Of a DNA stretch of 64,000 nt, positions 1-9,084 are shown one piece after another. How positions within the stretch are numbered: position 1 is the stretch's first letter; each line of letters begins with the position of its first letter. Position numbers and translations under genes: made by a program. The stretch spans positions 1,993,501 to 2,057,500 of the forward strand of contig NZ_CP094975.1 of NCBI RefSeq assembly GCF_023509015.1, given 5' to 3'. Under the pieces are notes generated by a model. That model was not told the origin of the DNA. It did not search any database and saw only the letters and a program-made list of their open reading frames with translations. Origin of the DNA: Pseudomonas abieticivorans (GTDB lineage: Bacteria > Pseudomonadota > Gammaproteobacteria > Pseudomonadales > Pseudomonadaceae).

Positions 1-761
1 GGCGGCATGCCCGAGGCCGAGGCCACCAGCGAGGCCTTGATGGCCTCGTACACGTTTACTTCTTCCTTGGCATCGTGGCCCAGCGCCGTGGCCAGCGGGC
101 CGACAAAGCCGTAGGCCGCGAGGATACCGAAGAAGGTACCCACTAGCGCCGCGCCGACGTGGCCGCCGATGGCGTTCTTGTCACCATCGCCAAGGGACGC
201 CATGGTCACCACGATACCCAGAACTGCCGCGACGATACCAAAGCCGGGCATGCCGTCGGCCACGCCGGTCACGGCATGGGAAGGGTGCTCGAGCTCTTCC
301 TTCATGCTCAGCAACTCCATGTCGAACAGCCCTTCCAGCTCATGGGGGGCCATGTTGCCGGTGGACATGATGCGCAGGTAGTCGCAGATGAACGCGGTCA
401 TGCGCTCATCCTTGAGTATGACCGGGTATTTGGCGAAGATCGGGCTGGCCGAGGCGTCCTCGATATCGCTCTCGATCGCCATCATGCCTTCACGACGGCT
501 TTTATTGAGGATCTCGTAGACCAGGCTCAACACTTCGATATAAAAGGCGTGAGAGAACCGCGACTTGAACATGCCCAACGACTTTTTCAGTACGTGCATG
601 GTCATGTAGCCGGGGTTGGCCTGCAGGAACGCACCCAGCGCCGCGCCGCCGATAATCAACACCTCGAAAGGCTGGATCAGCGCCGCGATTTTACCGTGGG
701 AGAGTACGTATCCGCCGAGCACGCTCGCGAATACGACGATGATGCCGATAATTTTAGCCAT
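1..761 (-). CDS. motA: MotA, flagellar motor stator protein (3' end outside window)
   Basis: Inner-membrane stator subunit that, with MotB, forms the proton channel driving the flagellar motor. Read on the minus strand from the ATG at 761, the frame stays open to the window edge (253 codons). It begins MAKIIGIIVVFASVLGGY, a first membrane helix typical of MotA, followed by a cytoplasmic loop and a second helix pair around PGFGIVAAVLGIVVTMASLG near residues 175-195. MotA proteins are usually about 283 residues, so roughly 30 C-terminal residues and the expected motB lie beyond the left edge. A divergent HDOD gene starts 130 bp away. Confidence 0.95.
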   Translation of the reverse strand, partial: MAKIIGIIVVFASVLGGYVLSHGKIAALIQPFEVLIIGGAALGAFLQANPGYMTMHVLKKSLGMFKSRFSHAFYIEVLSLVYEILNKSRREGMMAIESDIEDASASPIFAKYPVILKDERMTAFICDYLRIMSTGNMAPHELEGLFDMELLSMKEELEHPSHAVTGVADGMPGFGIVAAVLGIVVTMASLGDGDKNAIGGHVGAALVGTFFGILAAYGFVGPLATALGHDAKEEVNVYEAIKASLVASASGMP

Positions 762-890
762 AGGTTAGAAGCACTTACAGGTCGAGGTGAAAGACGGGGC
801 GGAAGTTCTTAAAACTCTTCTTCTACTTATCGGCAGTTCTGCGCCAGACTATAGCCTAGAAAGGCGAAAAGCCAGTTTGGCCCCCACAGC

Positions 891-2429
891 ATGCCTATTG
901 AAGCCATCGTGCCAACACAAAAACCGCAAAGCCTTGAAGCCTGGGTCAAATTGCTCGACGGCGTGCGCCTGCCCGTCCCGCAGGCCAGTTACGATCATGT
1001 ACGTGCCACCATGGCCGATAGCCGTCGCTCGCTGCGTGATATCGCCGAAGCCATGCAGAACAGCCCGGCCCTGGTGCTGAGTGTGATCCGCGAGGCCAAC
1101 CACCATAGCCATGCAAGCCTCGCGGAGCCCGCCGAAAGCCTGGAGATCGCGATCAACCGGCTGGGTCTCAAACGTACCGAAGAGTTGCTGCTGCGCCTAC
1201 CGGCCGTCGAAACCAGCGAGATCCCGATGGCCTTGCGCCAACTGCAACTGATCAGCCAGCATGCCGCACAGCAGGCCAACGGGCTATTCGCCGGGCGCCT
1301 GGCGCGGCTATGGCAGGAAATTCACTGGGGCAGCCTGCTGTTCCTATCGCCGCTCTGGCCGCTGGCCGTGACACACCCCAAGCTGCTGGAAGAATGGGAG
1401 TTGCGGGTGGTGCACAAAGGCGAGCCCGCCTGCGCGGTGGAAAATGAACTGTTCGGCGTACGGCTGCTGAACATCTGCCAGACCGTGGCCGAGCTGTGGC
1501 GCTTGCCGGCCTGGGTAAGCCACGGCTATCGCCTGCTGCTGGAAGAGAAACGCTCACTGGTCGGGGTGCTGCATATTGCCCGCGACAATGAGCATCGTTT
1601 GCGCCAGCAACACAAGCTCGACGACGACCCGGCCTTGCGTCGCTGGCTGGTGCAACCGGCCAATACGGTCTTGCTGGCCAACGGTATTGCCCTCGCGGCC
1701 CAGCAAGGCTGGGAAAGCCCGCACATGACCCGCTGGCAGTACCTGACCAGCCTGTACCTGCAAATGCCCCTCCAAGAGCTGCAGCAGCAAGTGCACCAAC
1801 AGGCCGCGCAAAGCGCGCGCAACCACGCCGCACCCGGCTTGTGGCACCCCGCCGAAGCGCTGTTGTGGCCGTGGGACTCGCGCAAGCTGCACCGCGGCCT
1901 GCTGCCCGCGCCGCCGCCTTCGGCCGAGTCGCTGACGGTGTGGCGCAAGTACTGCGCTGAACTGCTGGTGGAGCCGAGTCGCTTCAACAACGCCATGCAC
2001 CTGACCACTTACGCCCGTGATGCCTTGCTGGCCTGCGGCATGCAGCGGGTGATGATGCTCATGACCGACAAGGCCATGACCAACCTGCGCGTGCACCAGA
2101 TCGGCGGGTTACCCCCCGAAGCCGCCAACCTGAGCCTGCTGATCAGCCAGAGCACGGTACTGCAACGCCTGCTGGCCAAGCCCGCGCAGATACGCCTTAC
2201 CCCCGCCAATAACGCACAGTTTTCCGCGCTGATCCCCGGCAACCTGCGAGCCCTGTTCAAGGGTGACCACGTGTTGCTGCGTTCCCTGGGCAGCAATGGT
2301 CGGGTGGTAATGTTGGTGGTGGCCGACCAGGGCGGCGGGCCGTTCTCGGAGATCAGCGTGCAGGCCTTCGGTAAAACCGCGCAATGCATTGAGCGCGCGC
2401 TGACCAGCTTTACCAACCGCAGCGCCTGA
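891..2429 (+). CDS. HDOD-domain signalling protein with GAF-like C-terminus
   Basis: Predicted cytoplasmic regulatory protein of 512 residues. The first half (about 20-260) has the helical HDOD pattern: an early segment LPVPQASYDHVRATMAD, a run IAEAMQNSPALVLSVIREAN and IAINRLGLKRTEELLLRL. HDOD domains are non-catalytic relatives of HD phosphohydrolases used in signalling. The last 150 residues look GAF-like (ALLACGMQRVMMLMTD, then a beta-rich tail ending ISVQAFGKTAQCIERAL). The gene is divergent from motA and 46 bp upstream of rhdA. The start at 891 has only a weak ribosome site. The domain calls are from residue pattern; no partner or ligand is evident. Confidence 0.8.
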   Translation: MPIEAIVPTQKPQSLEAWVKLLDGVRLPVPQASYDHVRATMADSRRSLRDIAEAMQNSPALVLSVIREANHHSHASLAEPAESLEIAINRLGLKRTEELLLRLPAVETSEIPMALRQLQLISQHAAQQANGLFAGRLARLWQEIHWGSLLFLSPLWPLAVTHPKLLEEWELRVVHKGEPACAVENELFGVRLLNICQTVAELWRLPAWVSHGYRLLLEEKRSLVGVLHIARDNEHRLRQQHKLDDDPALRRWLVQPANTVLLANGIALAAQQGWESPHMTRWQYLTSLYLQMPLQELQQQVHQQAAQSARNHAAPGLWHPAEALLWPWDSRKLHRGLLPAPPPSAESLTVWRKYCAELLVEPSRFNNAMHLTTYARDALLACGMQRVMMLMTDKAMTNLRVHQIGGLPPEAANLSLLISQSTVLQRLLAKPAQIRLTPANNAQFSALIPGNLRALFKGDHVLLRSLGSNGRVVMLVVADQGGGPFSEISVQAFGKTAQCIERALTSFTNRSA

Positions 2430-2475
2430 ACCTTGCGCTACAATCGCCCCTCTCTTTTAGATCTGGAGACCCCAC

Positions 2476-3291
2476 ATGGCTGATTTTTCGGGCCTGCCCC
2501 TGGTGATTGAAACCGGGGACCTGCATGCGCGTCTCGACGTTCCAGAGTTGATCCTGGTCGACCTGACCAGCCCTGCCCGTTATCAAGCCGGGCATATCCC
2601 CGGGGCTTTCTTCGTCGACCCCAAGCGCACGCAACTGGGCCAACCACCGGCGCCCGGCCTGCTGCCGACCCAGGCAGCGCTTGAGGCGCTGTTCGGTGAA
2701 TTGGGGCACGACAAGGATGCCGTCTATGTGGTGTACGACGATGAAGGCGGCGGCTGGGCTGGCCGGTTCATCTGGCTGCTGGACGTGATCGGCCACACCA
2801 AGTACCACTATGTCGACGGTGGCCTGATGGCCTGGCAAGCCGACGGGCTGGCGCTGTCCACCGAGGTGCCGGCACCGGTTGGCGGGCCCGTCTCGCTGAC
2901 GCTCGGCGAAGCACCTACGGCTACCCGCGAATACCTGCAAAGCCGCCTGGGTGCCGCCGACCTGGCGATCTGGGATGCCCGCGGCCCGCTGGAATATTCC
3001 GGCGAGAAAGTGCTGGCAGCCAAGGGCGGCCACATTCCTGGCGCGGTCAATTTCGAATGGACTGCCGGCATGGACAAGAACCGCTCGCTGCGCATTCGCC
3101 AGGACATGCCACAAATCCTCCAGGACCTTGGCATCACCAAGGACAAGGAAGTGATCACACACTGCCAGACCCACCACCGTTCTGGCTTTACTTATCTGGT
3201 GGCCAAGGCGCTCGGTTACCCGCGCGTCAAGGGCTACGCCGGTTCATGGGGCGAGTGGGGCAACCACCCCGATACCCCGGTAGAAGTTTAA
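2476..3291 (+). CDS. rhdA: Thiosulfate sulfurtransferase (rhodanese) RhdA
   Basis: Transfers sulfane sulfur from thiosulfate to cyanide or other acceptors. The 271-residue protein is a tandem rhodanese: an inactive N-terminal domain (about 10-130) and a catalytic C-terminal domain (about 150-270). The active loop HCQTHHRSG places the catalytic Cys at residue 230, matching the Azotobacter vinelandii RhdA type, which lacks the usual basic TST loop. A GGAG ribosome site precedes the ATG. psd follows after 9 bp, so the two are probably co-transcribed. No signal peptide is seen, so it should be cytoplasmic. Confidence 0.95.
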   Translation: MADFSGLPLVIETGDLHARLDVPELILVDLTSPARYQAGHIPGAFFVDPKRTQLGQPPAPGLLPTQAALEALFGELGHDKDAVYVVYDDEGGGWAGRFIWLLDVIGHTKYHYVDGGLMAWQADGLALSTEVPAPVGGPVSLTLGEAPTATREYLQSRLGAADLAIWDARGPLEYSGEKVLAAKGGHIPGAVNFEWTAGMDKNRSLRIRQDMPQILQDLGITKDKEVITHCQTHHRSGFTYLVAKALGYPRVKGYAGSWGEWGNHPDTPVEV

Positions 3292-3300
3292 GGAATCTCG

Positions 3301-4164
3301 ATGAAATCCCGCTTGTTCATACTCAGCCAATACCTGCTGCCCCACCACCTGCTCTCGCGCCTGGCCGGCTGCGTGGCCGAGTGCCGCGTGCGCTGGTTCA
3401 AGAATGCCTTTACCGCCTGGTTCGCCAAGCGCTACCAGGTCGACATGTCCCAGGCACTGGTCGAAGACCTGACCGCCTACGAGCATTTCAATGCGTTCTT
3501 CACCCGCGCCCTAAAACCTGACGCACGCCCGCTGGACCCAACCCCTGGCGCGATCCTGAGCCCGGCCGACGGCGCCATCAGCCAGCTCGGCCCGATCGAA
3601 CACGGTCGCATTTTCCAGGCCAAGGGCCACAGTTTCAGCGTGGTCGAACTGCTGGGCGGCGACCCGGCCAATGCCGCGCCGTTCATGGGCGGTGAATTCG
3701 CCACCGTCTACCTGTCGCCCAAGGACTACCACCGCGTGCACATGCCGCTGGCTGGCACCCTGCGCGAAATGGTCTACGTGCCAGGCCGTATTTTTTCGGT
3801 CAACCAGACCACCGCCGAAAATGTCCCGGAGCTGTTCGCCCGCAACGAGCGCGTGGTTTGCCTGTTCGACACCGAACGCGGCCCGATGGCCGTGGTACTG
3901 GTGGGCGCGATGATCGTAGCCTCGGTGGAAACCGTCTGGGCCGGGTTGGTCACGCCACCCAAGCGCGAACTCAAGACCGTGCGCTACGACGAGGCCGCAC
4001 GCGCGCCCATCCATCTTGAAAAAGGCGCGGAGCTGGGCCGCTTCAAGTTGGGCTCCACGGCGATCGTGCTGTTTGGCCCCGAGCAGATCAAATGGGCCCA
4101 TGAACTCAGCGCCGGTGCCCCGGTGCGCATGGGCCAGCGCATGGGCGACGCCAACCAGGCTTGA
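3301..4164 (+). CDS. psd: Phosphatidylserine decarboxylase proenzyme
   Basis: Converts phosphatidylserine to phosphatidylethanolamine at the inner membrane. The 287-residue proenzyme carries the self-cleavage motif LGST, with cleavage expected between Gly251 and Ser252 to create the pyruvoyl group on the small alpha chain. Other family signatures present are the SPADG motif near residue 90 and YLSPKDYHRVHMP near 140. The length matches bacterial type I enzymes. An AAGGA ribosome site sits just after the rhdA stop, and a hairpin follows the gene. Confidence 0.97.
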   Translation: MKSRLFILSQYLLPHHLLSRLAGCVAECRVRWFKNAFTAWFAKRYQVDMSQALVEDLTAYEHFNAFFTRALKPDARPLDPTPGAILSPADGAISQLGPIEHGRIFQAKGHSFSVVELLGGDPANAAPFMGGEFATVYLSPKDYHRVHMPLAGTLREMVYVPGRIFSVNQTTAENVPELFARNERVVCLFDTERGPMAVVLVGAMIVASVETVWAGLVTPPKRELKTVRYDEAARAPIHLEKGAELGRFKLGSTAIVLFGPEQIKWAHELSAGAPVRMGQRMGDANQA

Positions 4165-4174
4165 CCTTGCGTCC

Positions 4175-4209
4175 AGCCCGGCCGGCTGCCAACTGGCCGG
4201 GCTATTATT
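4175..4209 (+). terminator. Hairpin after psd, probable terminator
   Basis: AGCCCGGCC (4175-4183) pairs with GGCCGGGCT (4195-4203) across an 11-base loop, followed by a short weak U-rich tail (ATTATT). It lies 11 bp past the psd stop and could end the rhdA-psd transcript. The tail is poor for a rho-independent terminator, so partial read-through is likely. Confidence 0.55.
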
Positions 4210-4317
4210 GCGCAATGCTGCAGCTATCCGACAATGCTGCTAGAGTCCGCCCATTCGACTCTAATACAGGCAGCGCCCCGCTGTCGGAGACTCCCGTTAA
4301 ACACCAGGAAACGCTTG

Positions 4318-6111
4318 ATGTCCAGTTCCAGTCCCCACCTGTTGCTGCGCGCACCGACGCCGTCACAGTTGAGCCTGACGTTCTGCGAAGCCACCCCGCG
4401 CGACATGAAGCGCTGGATCGCCACGCTGCCCAAGGCCAACCTGGGGGAAACTGCGCGCCAGCTCTACCAAGGCCTGCTTGAACTGAACCAACTGGTCACC
4501 CGCAGCGAAAACCGCCTGCAGTTGCTGGAACTGTTGCGCCCCGAGGTGTACTACGTCTGCAAGCACCTGGAACGGCATTTCCTGAACCAGTCGATCGTGC
4601 TCGACGAACGTGCGCGCAAGGTCGCCAACCTGTGCCAGGCACTGCAAAATCACTTGGCGGTGGGCTACAAACAGATCATCTGCCGACTTTCGCCGAAGTT
4701 TTCCAAAGACCGCGCCGCGCTGTTGAGCATGGCGATCCAGCGTGCGCTGCATTGCCTCAACGGCCCGTTGATCCGCGCCAGCCTGCTCTACTGCCCGGTG
4801 CCTGACGGCCTGTGGCGCGAGCTGCATCAGTTGTATCAAGTCGCCCTGCACCACCAATTGCAACAACAGGTGGTACCCGACGAACTGGCCAGCCACGCGC
4901 GCACCCTGAGCATCGAGCAAACCTACGCCGCCGCCTTGTTAATGGGCAGTTCGCGCTGCAACCAGATGCGCCAAGGCTCGATCGCGCGCCTGGCCGACGT
5001 GCTCGAATCCTGGGGCGCGCTGGTGCGCGTGCAGGCGGCCTGCGACGATAACAGCCTGTTCGCCGTGGCGCCGGCCATCGACGGCCCACCACGCTACAAG
5101 TCGTTGTTTGTCGAAGCGCAGGCCACTTCGCTGCTGGGCCTAGACCCTTCGAAACTGGTGCAAGCCATTGACAGCTACCTGCAACTGCCTGCCGAGCAGC
5201 GCAGCGGCTCGCCGTTGCTGGTGCCCCAAGGCTTCACGATCGACCTGTTGCAGCACCTCAACGCCGCCTGGGGCGATGTGGCCGAACGCACCTTCCATCG
5301 CGCCCCCGGCCAGGGCAACCTGAGCGTGTGCATCGGCATGAGCGCGCTGCACTACTACCTGAGCGGCGAGCGTTCGTTCAGCGAAGTGCTCCGGCGCCCG
5401 GAAGTGGGTAGCGCCAACTTCGCCAGCCCTCAGGCGCGAAAGGATGACAGCAGCACCTGGGCGCTGGCCTTCGATGCGCCGCAAAACTCGACCCAGGCGC
5501 ACATGCTGCCTTACGAGGAAATCCAGTATCACAACGAACAGGGCGACGGCGCATCCAGCGCCTCCAATGCCCAGCAGGACTTTCCGATCCACGCGCTCAA
5601 CATCATCAACCACAGCCCCGGTGGTTACTGCCTGGCGTGGCCCAAGGAGGTGCCGGCACAGTTGCAAGCCGGCGAAATGCTCGGTATTCAGGACTCGCCC
5701 GCGCAGGGCTGGAGCATTGCCGTGGTGCGCTGGATTCGCCAAGTGCGCAGTGGCGGCACCCAGATGGGCATCGAACTGGTCGCCCCCTACGCCCAGCCGT
5801 GCGGGCTGCAACTGTTGCGCAACGCCCAGGAAAGCAGCCAATACCTACGCGGGTTGCTGCTACCGGAAATCCGCGCTATCGATATCCCCGCCTCGATGAT
5901 TGCCCCGCGCCTGCCCTTTCAGGAAGGCAACAAGGTGATGATCAATACCAAGGGCGAAGAAAAACGCGCCAGCCTGGGCAAGCGTGTCAGTGGCACGGGC
6001 AGCTTCAACCAGTTCGAGTACAAGACCCAGGAGCCTTTGGCCAGCAAGGCGGTGGCCAGCGGCGAACAGGTCGCGGGCGAGAATTTCGATTCGTTGTGGG
6101 GCGATCTTTGA
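4318..6111 (+). CDS. PilZ-like domain protein with long helical N-terminus
   Basis: A 597-residue cytoplasmic protein. I chose the ATG at 4318, preceded by AGGAA at good spacing, over an in-frame ATG at 4234. Residues 20-330 are mostly helical and of no family I can name. Residues about 415-520 resemble a PilZ domain: HALNIINHSPGGYCLAW contains the N431-x-S433-x-x-G436 signature, followed by beta strands ending TQMGIELVAPYA. The basic RxxxR motif that grips c-di-GMP is not visible before it, so binding is uncertain. The gene lies between psd and serB; in P. aeruginosa PAO1 I recall fimX at the position after it, but here only a REPIN is present. Confidence 0.75.
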   Translation: MSSSSPHLLLRAPTPSQLSLTFCEATPRDMKRWIATLPKANLGETARQLYQGLLELNQLVTRSENRLQLLELLRPEVYYVCKHLERHFLNQSIVLDERARKVANLCQALQNHLAVGYKQIICRLSPKFSKDRAALLSMAIQRALHCLNGPLIRASLLYCPVPDGLWRELHQLYQVALHHQLQQQVVPDELASHARTLSIEQTYAAALLMGSSRCNQMRQGSIARLADVLESWGALVRVQAACDDNSLFAVAPAIDGPPRYKSLFVEAQATSLLGLDPSKLVQAIDSYLQLPAEQRSGSPLLVPQGFTIDLLQHLNAAWGDVAERTFHRAPGQGNLSVCIGMSALHYYLSGERSFSEVLRRPEVGSANFASPQARKDDSSTWALAFDAPQNSTQAHMLPYEEIQYHNEQGDGASSASNAQQDFPIHALNIINHSPGGYCLAWPKEVPAQLQAGEMLGIQDSPAQGWSIAVVRWIRQVRSGGTQMGIELVAPYAQPCGLQLLRNAQESSQYLRGLLLPEIRAIDIPASMIAPRLPFQEGNKVMINTKGEEKRASLGKRVSGTGSFNQFEYKTQEPLASKAVASGEQVAGENFDSLWGDL

Positions 6112-6124
6112 ATCGACGGCGCCT

Positions 6125-6176
6125 GGTTCGCGGATAACTCTGCCCCTACCTGTAGGAGCGGATTCATCCGCGAACC
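6125..6176. repeat. REPIN: inverted pair of REP sequences
   Basis: GGTTCGCGGAT (6125-6135) is inverted at ATCCGCGAACC (6166-6176), and between them CCCCTACC faces TGTAGGAGC. This is the paired REP arrangement typical of Pseudomonas. It fills the 81-bp gap between the convergent PilZ-like gene and serB. Related copies are at about 23170, 26978, 49490 and 51695. Confidence 0.85.
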
Positions 6177-6192
6177 GAACAGTGCGGTACCC

Positions 6193-7410
6193 CTATAAAC
6201 CCCGGCCGTCGCGATCGCGCATGCCTAGCAGGTACAACACCCCATCCAAGCCCAGGGTCGAGATCGCCTGCTTGGCCGATTGCTTGACCAGCGGCTTGGC
6301 GCGAAACGCCACGCCCAGGCCTGCGATCGCCAGCATCGGCAAATCGTTGGCGCCATCGCCCACGGCAATCGTCTGCTCCAGGCTCAAACCTTCGCGCGCG
6401 GCCAGTTCGCGAAGCAAATCTGCCTTGCGCTGAGCGTCGACAATCGGCTCGATCGCAACGCCGGTGCACTTGCCGTCGACCACTTCCAGTTCGTTGGCAT
6501 ACACGTAGTCGATGCCCAGCTTGGCCTGCAACTGCTTGGCAAAATAGGTAAAGCCACCTGACAGGATCGCGGTCTTGTAACCCAGGCGCTTGAGCTCGGC
6601 AAACAGCACTTCGGCGCCTTCGGTCAGGCGCAGCGACGCACCAATGGCGTCCAGCACGCTGACGTCCAGGCCGTTGAGCAGGGCCAGGCGCTCCTTGAAG
6701 CTGGCACGGAAATCCAGCTCGCCACGCATGGCCCGCTCGGTAATTTCCGACACCCGCTCACCCACGCCATGGGCCTTGGCCAACTCGTCGATTACCTCGG
6801 CCTCGATCAGCGTCGAATCCATGTCGAACACGGCCAGGCGACGGTTGCGGCGAAACAGCGAGTCCTGCTGGAAGCCGATGTCGACATTCAGCTCCTGCGC
6901 CAAACCCAGGAACTCGGCACGCAGGGCTTGCCCATCGCTCGGTTCGCCACGCACGGAAAACTCGATGCAGGCCTTGCCATGGTCAGCGGGCGCATCCAAA
7001 GCCACGCGAGCCGACAGACGGTCAATCTTGTCGATGTCCAAACCGTAGCGGGTAGTGATCGAGCTCACCCGCTGCAGTTGCTCGGCAGTGACCTGGCGGC
7101 TCATCAGGGTAACGATGTGGCGCGACTTGCCCTGGCTGTCTACCCAATGCTGGTAATCCGCTTGCGCAACAGGTGTGAAGCGCACTTGCTGTTCGAGTTG
7201 CTGGGCCTTGAACAGCAGGTCCTTGCACACGGCACAGGCTTGTTCGTTGCTGGCAAAGTCCACCAGGAGGCCGAACGACAACGTGTCGTGGATCACCGCC
7301 TGACCAATATCAAGAATGGTCACGCCGCCTTGGGCGAGTACACCGGTAATGGCCGCAGTGAGGCCTGGGCGGTCCTCACCGGTGATGTTAATCAGGACGA
7401 TTTCGCGCAA
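6193..7410 (-). CDS. serB: Phosphoserine phosphatase SerB with N-terminal ACT domains
   Basis: Last step of serine biosynthesis: phosphoserine to serine plus phosphate. The HAD-family catalytic part begins FDMDSTLIEAEVIDELA near residue 195, giving the nucleophile Asp, and ends with GDGANDLPML near residue 355. Residues 1-180 carry two ACT-like units (VLINITGEDRPGLTAAITGVL at the start), usual for Pseudomonas SerB and likely serine-sensing. The start codon appears to be TTG at 7410, preceded by GGGGTG. It is divergent from the Smp-like gene, as E. coli serB is next to smp/ytjB. Confidence 0.95.
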   Translation of the reverse strand: MREIVLINITGEDRPGLTAAITGVLAQGGVTILDIGQAVIHDTLSFGLLVDFASNEQACAVCKDLLFKAQQLEQQVRFTPVAQADYQHWVDSQGKSRHIVTLMSRQVTAEQLQRVSSITTRYGLDIDKIDRLSARVALDAPADHGKACIEFSVRGEPSDGQALRAEFLGLAQELNVDIGFQQDSLFRRNRRLAVFDMDSTLIEAEVIDELAKAHGVGERVSEITERAMRGELDFRASFKERLALLNGLDVSVLDAIGASLRLTEGAEVLFAELKRLGYKTAILSGGFTYFAKQLQAKLGIDYVYANELEVVDGKCTGVAIEPIVDAQRKADLLRELAAREGLSLEQTIAVGDGANDLPMLAIAGLGVAFRAKPLVKQSAKQAISTLGLDGVLYLLGMRDRDGRGL

Positions 7411-7543
7411 GGCGCACCCCGTTTCGTGGAAAAAATCGCATTCTACCTACTTTCAGTGACCATCGGGCACAGCGAGCGCTTTGCCGTACTGGGGTGCCTC
7501 GCTATACTGCGCAGCAACTTCACGGACAAAAGAGCCGAGCTCA

Positions 7544-9079
7544 GTGAACCGGCCCACGCCAGTCAAAACCGACAACTTCTTCCTGCTGATCTTTCGGGCA
7601 CTGCGCCACCGCCGTGTACCGCTCGCATTACGCATTGCCAGCCATAACGTCTTCCTGGTCGCATTGGCCCTGGTGATCTATGCCTGCGTGATGGGTTTGC
7701 AGTTCAAGCAGGCCATGCACGAACAGGCCGATGCCCTTGGCCAGAGCCTGACCACGCAGACGGCGACGTCGGCGACGGAGCTCTTGGTGTCCAACGACAT
7801 CCTCAGCCTGAACGTGCTACTCAATAACCTGGTGAAAAACCCGCTGGTGGCCCACGCTGCCATCTACAGCGTGGACAACCGCATCATGGCCGAAGCCGGC
7901 ACCCGCCCCAAAAGCGGTTTGCTGGATGCTTCAAGCGGCCTGTATGAAACCAAGATCACCTTCCAGGACGTGACGGCCGGGCAACTGCGCATCAGCCTGG
8001 ACATGAACCAGTTCCAGCAGCCGATGACCATCAGCCTGCAGAGCATGGGCATTCTCAGCGCGATCCTGCTGGCCCTGTCCCTGGCCTTCAGTTTGCGTTT
8101 GGGCCGCTACATCTCCACGCCCCTGCTGCAACTGCGGGTGTGGCTGCGCGACCTGGACGAAAACACCCCGGCCACCGACCGCCAGGATGAAATCGGCGAC
8201 CTTGCGCGCCAGTTGCATACCCGCTTCGCCATCAAGCGCCCAGAGCCGGAGCCAGAGCCTGAGGCCGAGGAAGAGCCGGAAGACGACGAGCCAGTGTTCG
8301 AGGTGCGCAACCTGCGCGACCCAAGCTTCGACGAAACCCCTGCCCTGCCGGCCAAGCCTGCGCCTAAACGCATCTTGCATGCCGAGGAAGATGAGGACGA
8401 GGACGGCGACGACCCTTTTGCCGACCTGCGCGATCACTCGCCAGCGGTGGCCAAGCCCGTAAGCCCTGCACCTGCGGTGATCATCCCGCCAGCCCCCAGC
8501 CAGCCACAGTACAGCGCAGTCTTGGCCGTGCAACTGGGCGCTCAGGAGCAGCTGCGACGCCTGCCGCGCGCCCGCCTGATGGAGCTGCTGCAGCGCTACC
8601 GCGACTGCCTGGACCAGGCCGCGTCGCTGTGGGAAAGCGAACTGCACACCCTCAACGATGGCAGCACGCTGATGCTGTTCAATAGCGAGGCCAGCGGTGA
8701 TGAATACCTGACCAACGCCATCTGCTGCGGCGAGTTGCTACGCGCCTTGGGCCACGCCCTGCAAATCGAGGTGGCCGACAGCGGCATCACCCTGCAATTG
8801 CAATTGGGCCTGGTACTGGGCGACAGCAACCTGGCTGGCATGAGCCAGATCGACCTGCTGCTGACCGAAACCGCCCAGGATGCCCTGGCACTGTCCCAGC
8901 ACAGCCGTAACTTGTTATTGGTGGAGCGGCAGATCAGCGACGACCCGCTGATCCGCCAGCGCGCACGCATTCGCCCGATCGCCAGCCCCGAAGGCGCATG
9001 CTGCGTGGAGCGGCTGCTAGAGCCATACCCTTCGATGCTGGAGCGGCAACTGGCGCGCATGCATGAGGCGCGGGTTTAA
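7544..9079 (+). CDS. AhpA/YtjB (Smp)-family membrane protein with acidic linker and cyclase-like C-terminus
   Basis: A 511-residue inner-membrane protein starting at GTG 7544. Two helices (about 28-48 and 165-185) flank a periplasmic segment, followed by a HAMP-like stretch (LGRYISTPLLQLRVWL), the Smp/YtjB arrangement. Residues 225-320 form an unusually acidic, Pro/Glu-rich linker. Residues 325-500 look like a degenerate class III nucleotide-cyclase fold (YSAVLAVQLGAQEQL, then HTLNDGSTLMLFN, then ITLQLQLGLVLGD) without the metal-binding Asp residues. Adjacent to serB as in enterics. Function is unknown; the cyclase comparison is mine from pattern only. Confidence 0.7.
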   Translation: MNRPTPVKTDNFFLLIFRALRHRRVPLALRIASHNVFLVALALVIYACVMGLQFKQAMHEQADALGQSLTTQTATSATELLVSNDILSLNVLLNNLVKNPLVAHAAIYSVDNRIMAEAGTRPKSGLLDASSGLYETKITFQDVTAGQLRISLDMNQFQQPMTISLQSMGILSAILLALSLAFSLRLGRYISTPLLQLRVWLRDLDENTPATDRQDEIGDLARQLHTRFAIKRPEPEPEPEAEEEPEDDEPVFEVRNLRDPSFDETPALPAKPAPKRILHAEEDEDEDGDDPFADLRDHSPAVAKPVSPAPAVIIPPAPSQPQYSAVLAVQLGAQEQLRRLPRARLMELLQRYRDCLDQAASLWESELHTLNDGSTLMLFNSEASGDEYLTNAICCGELLRALGHALQIEVADSGITLQLQLGLVLGDSNLAGMSQIDLLLTETAQDALALSQHSRNLLLVERQISDDPLIRQRARIRPIASPEGACCVERLLEPYPSMLERQLARMHEARV

Positions 9080-9084
9080 GCGGG

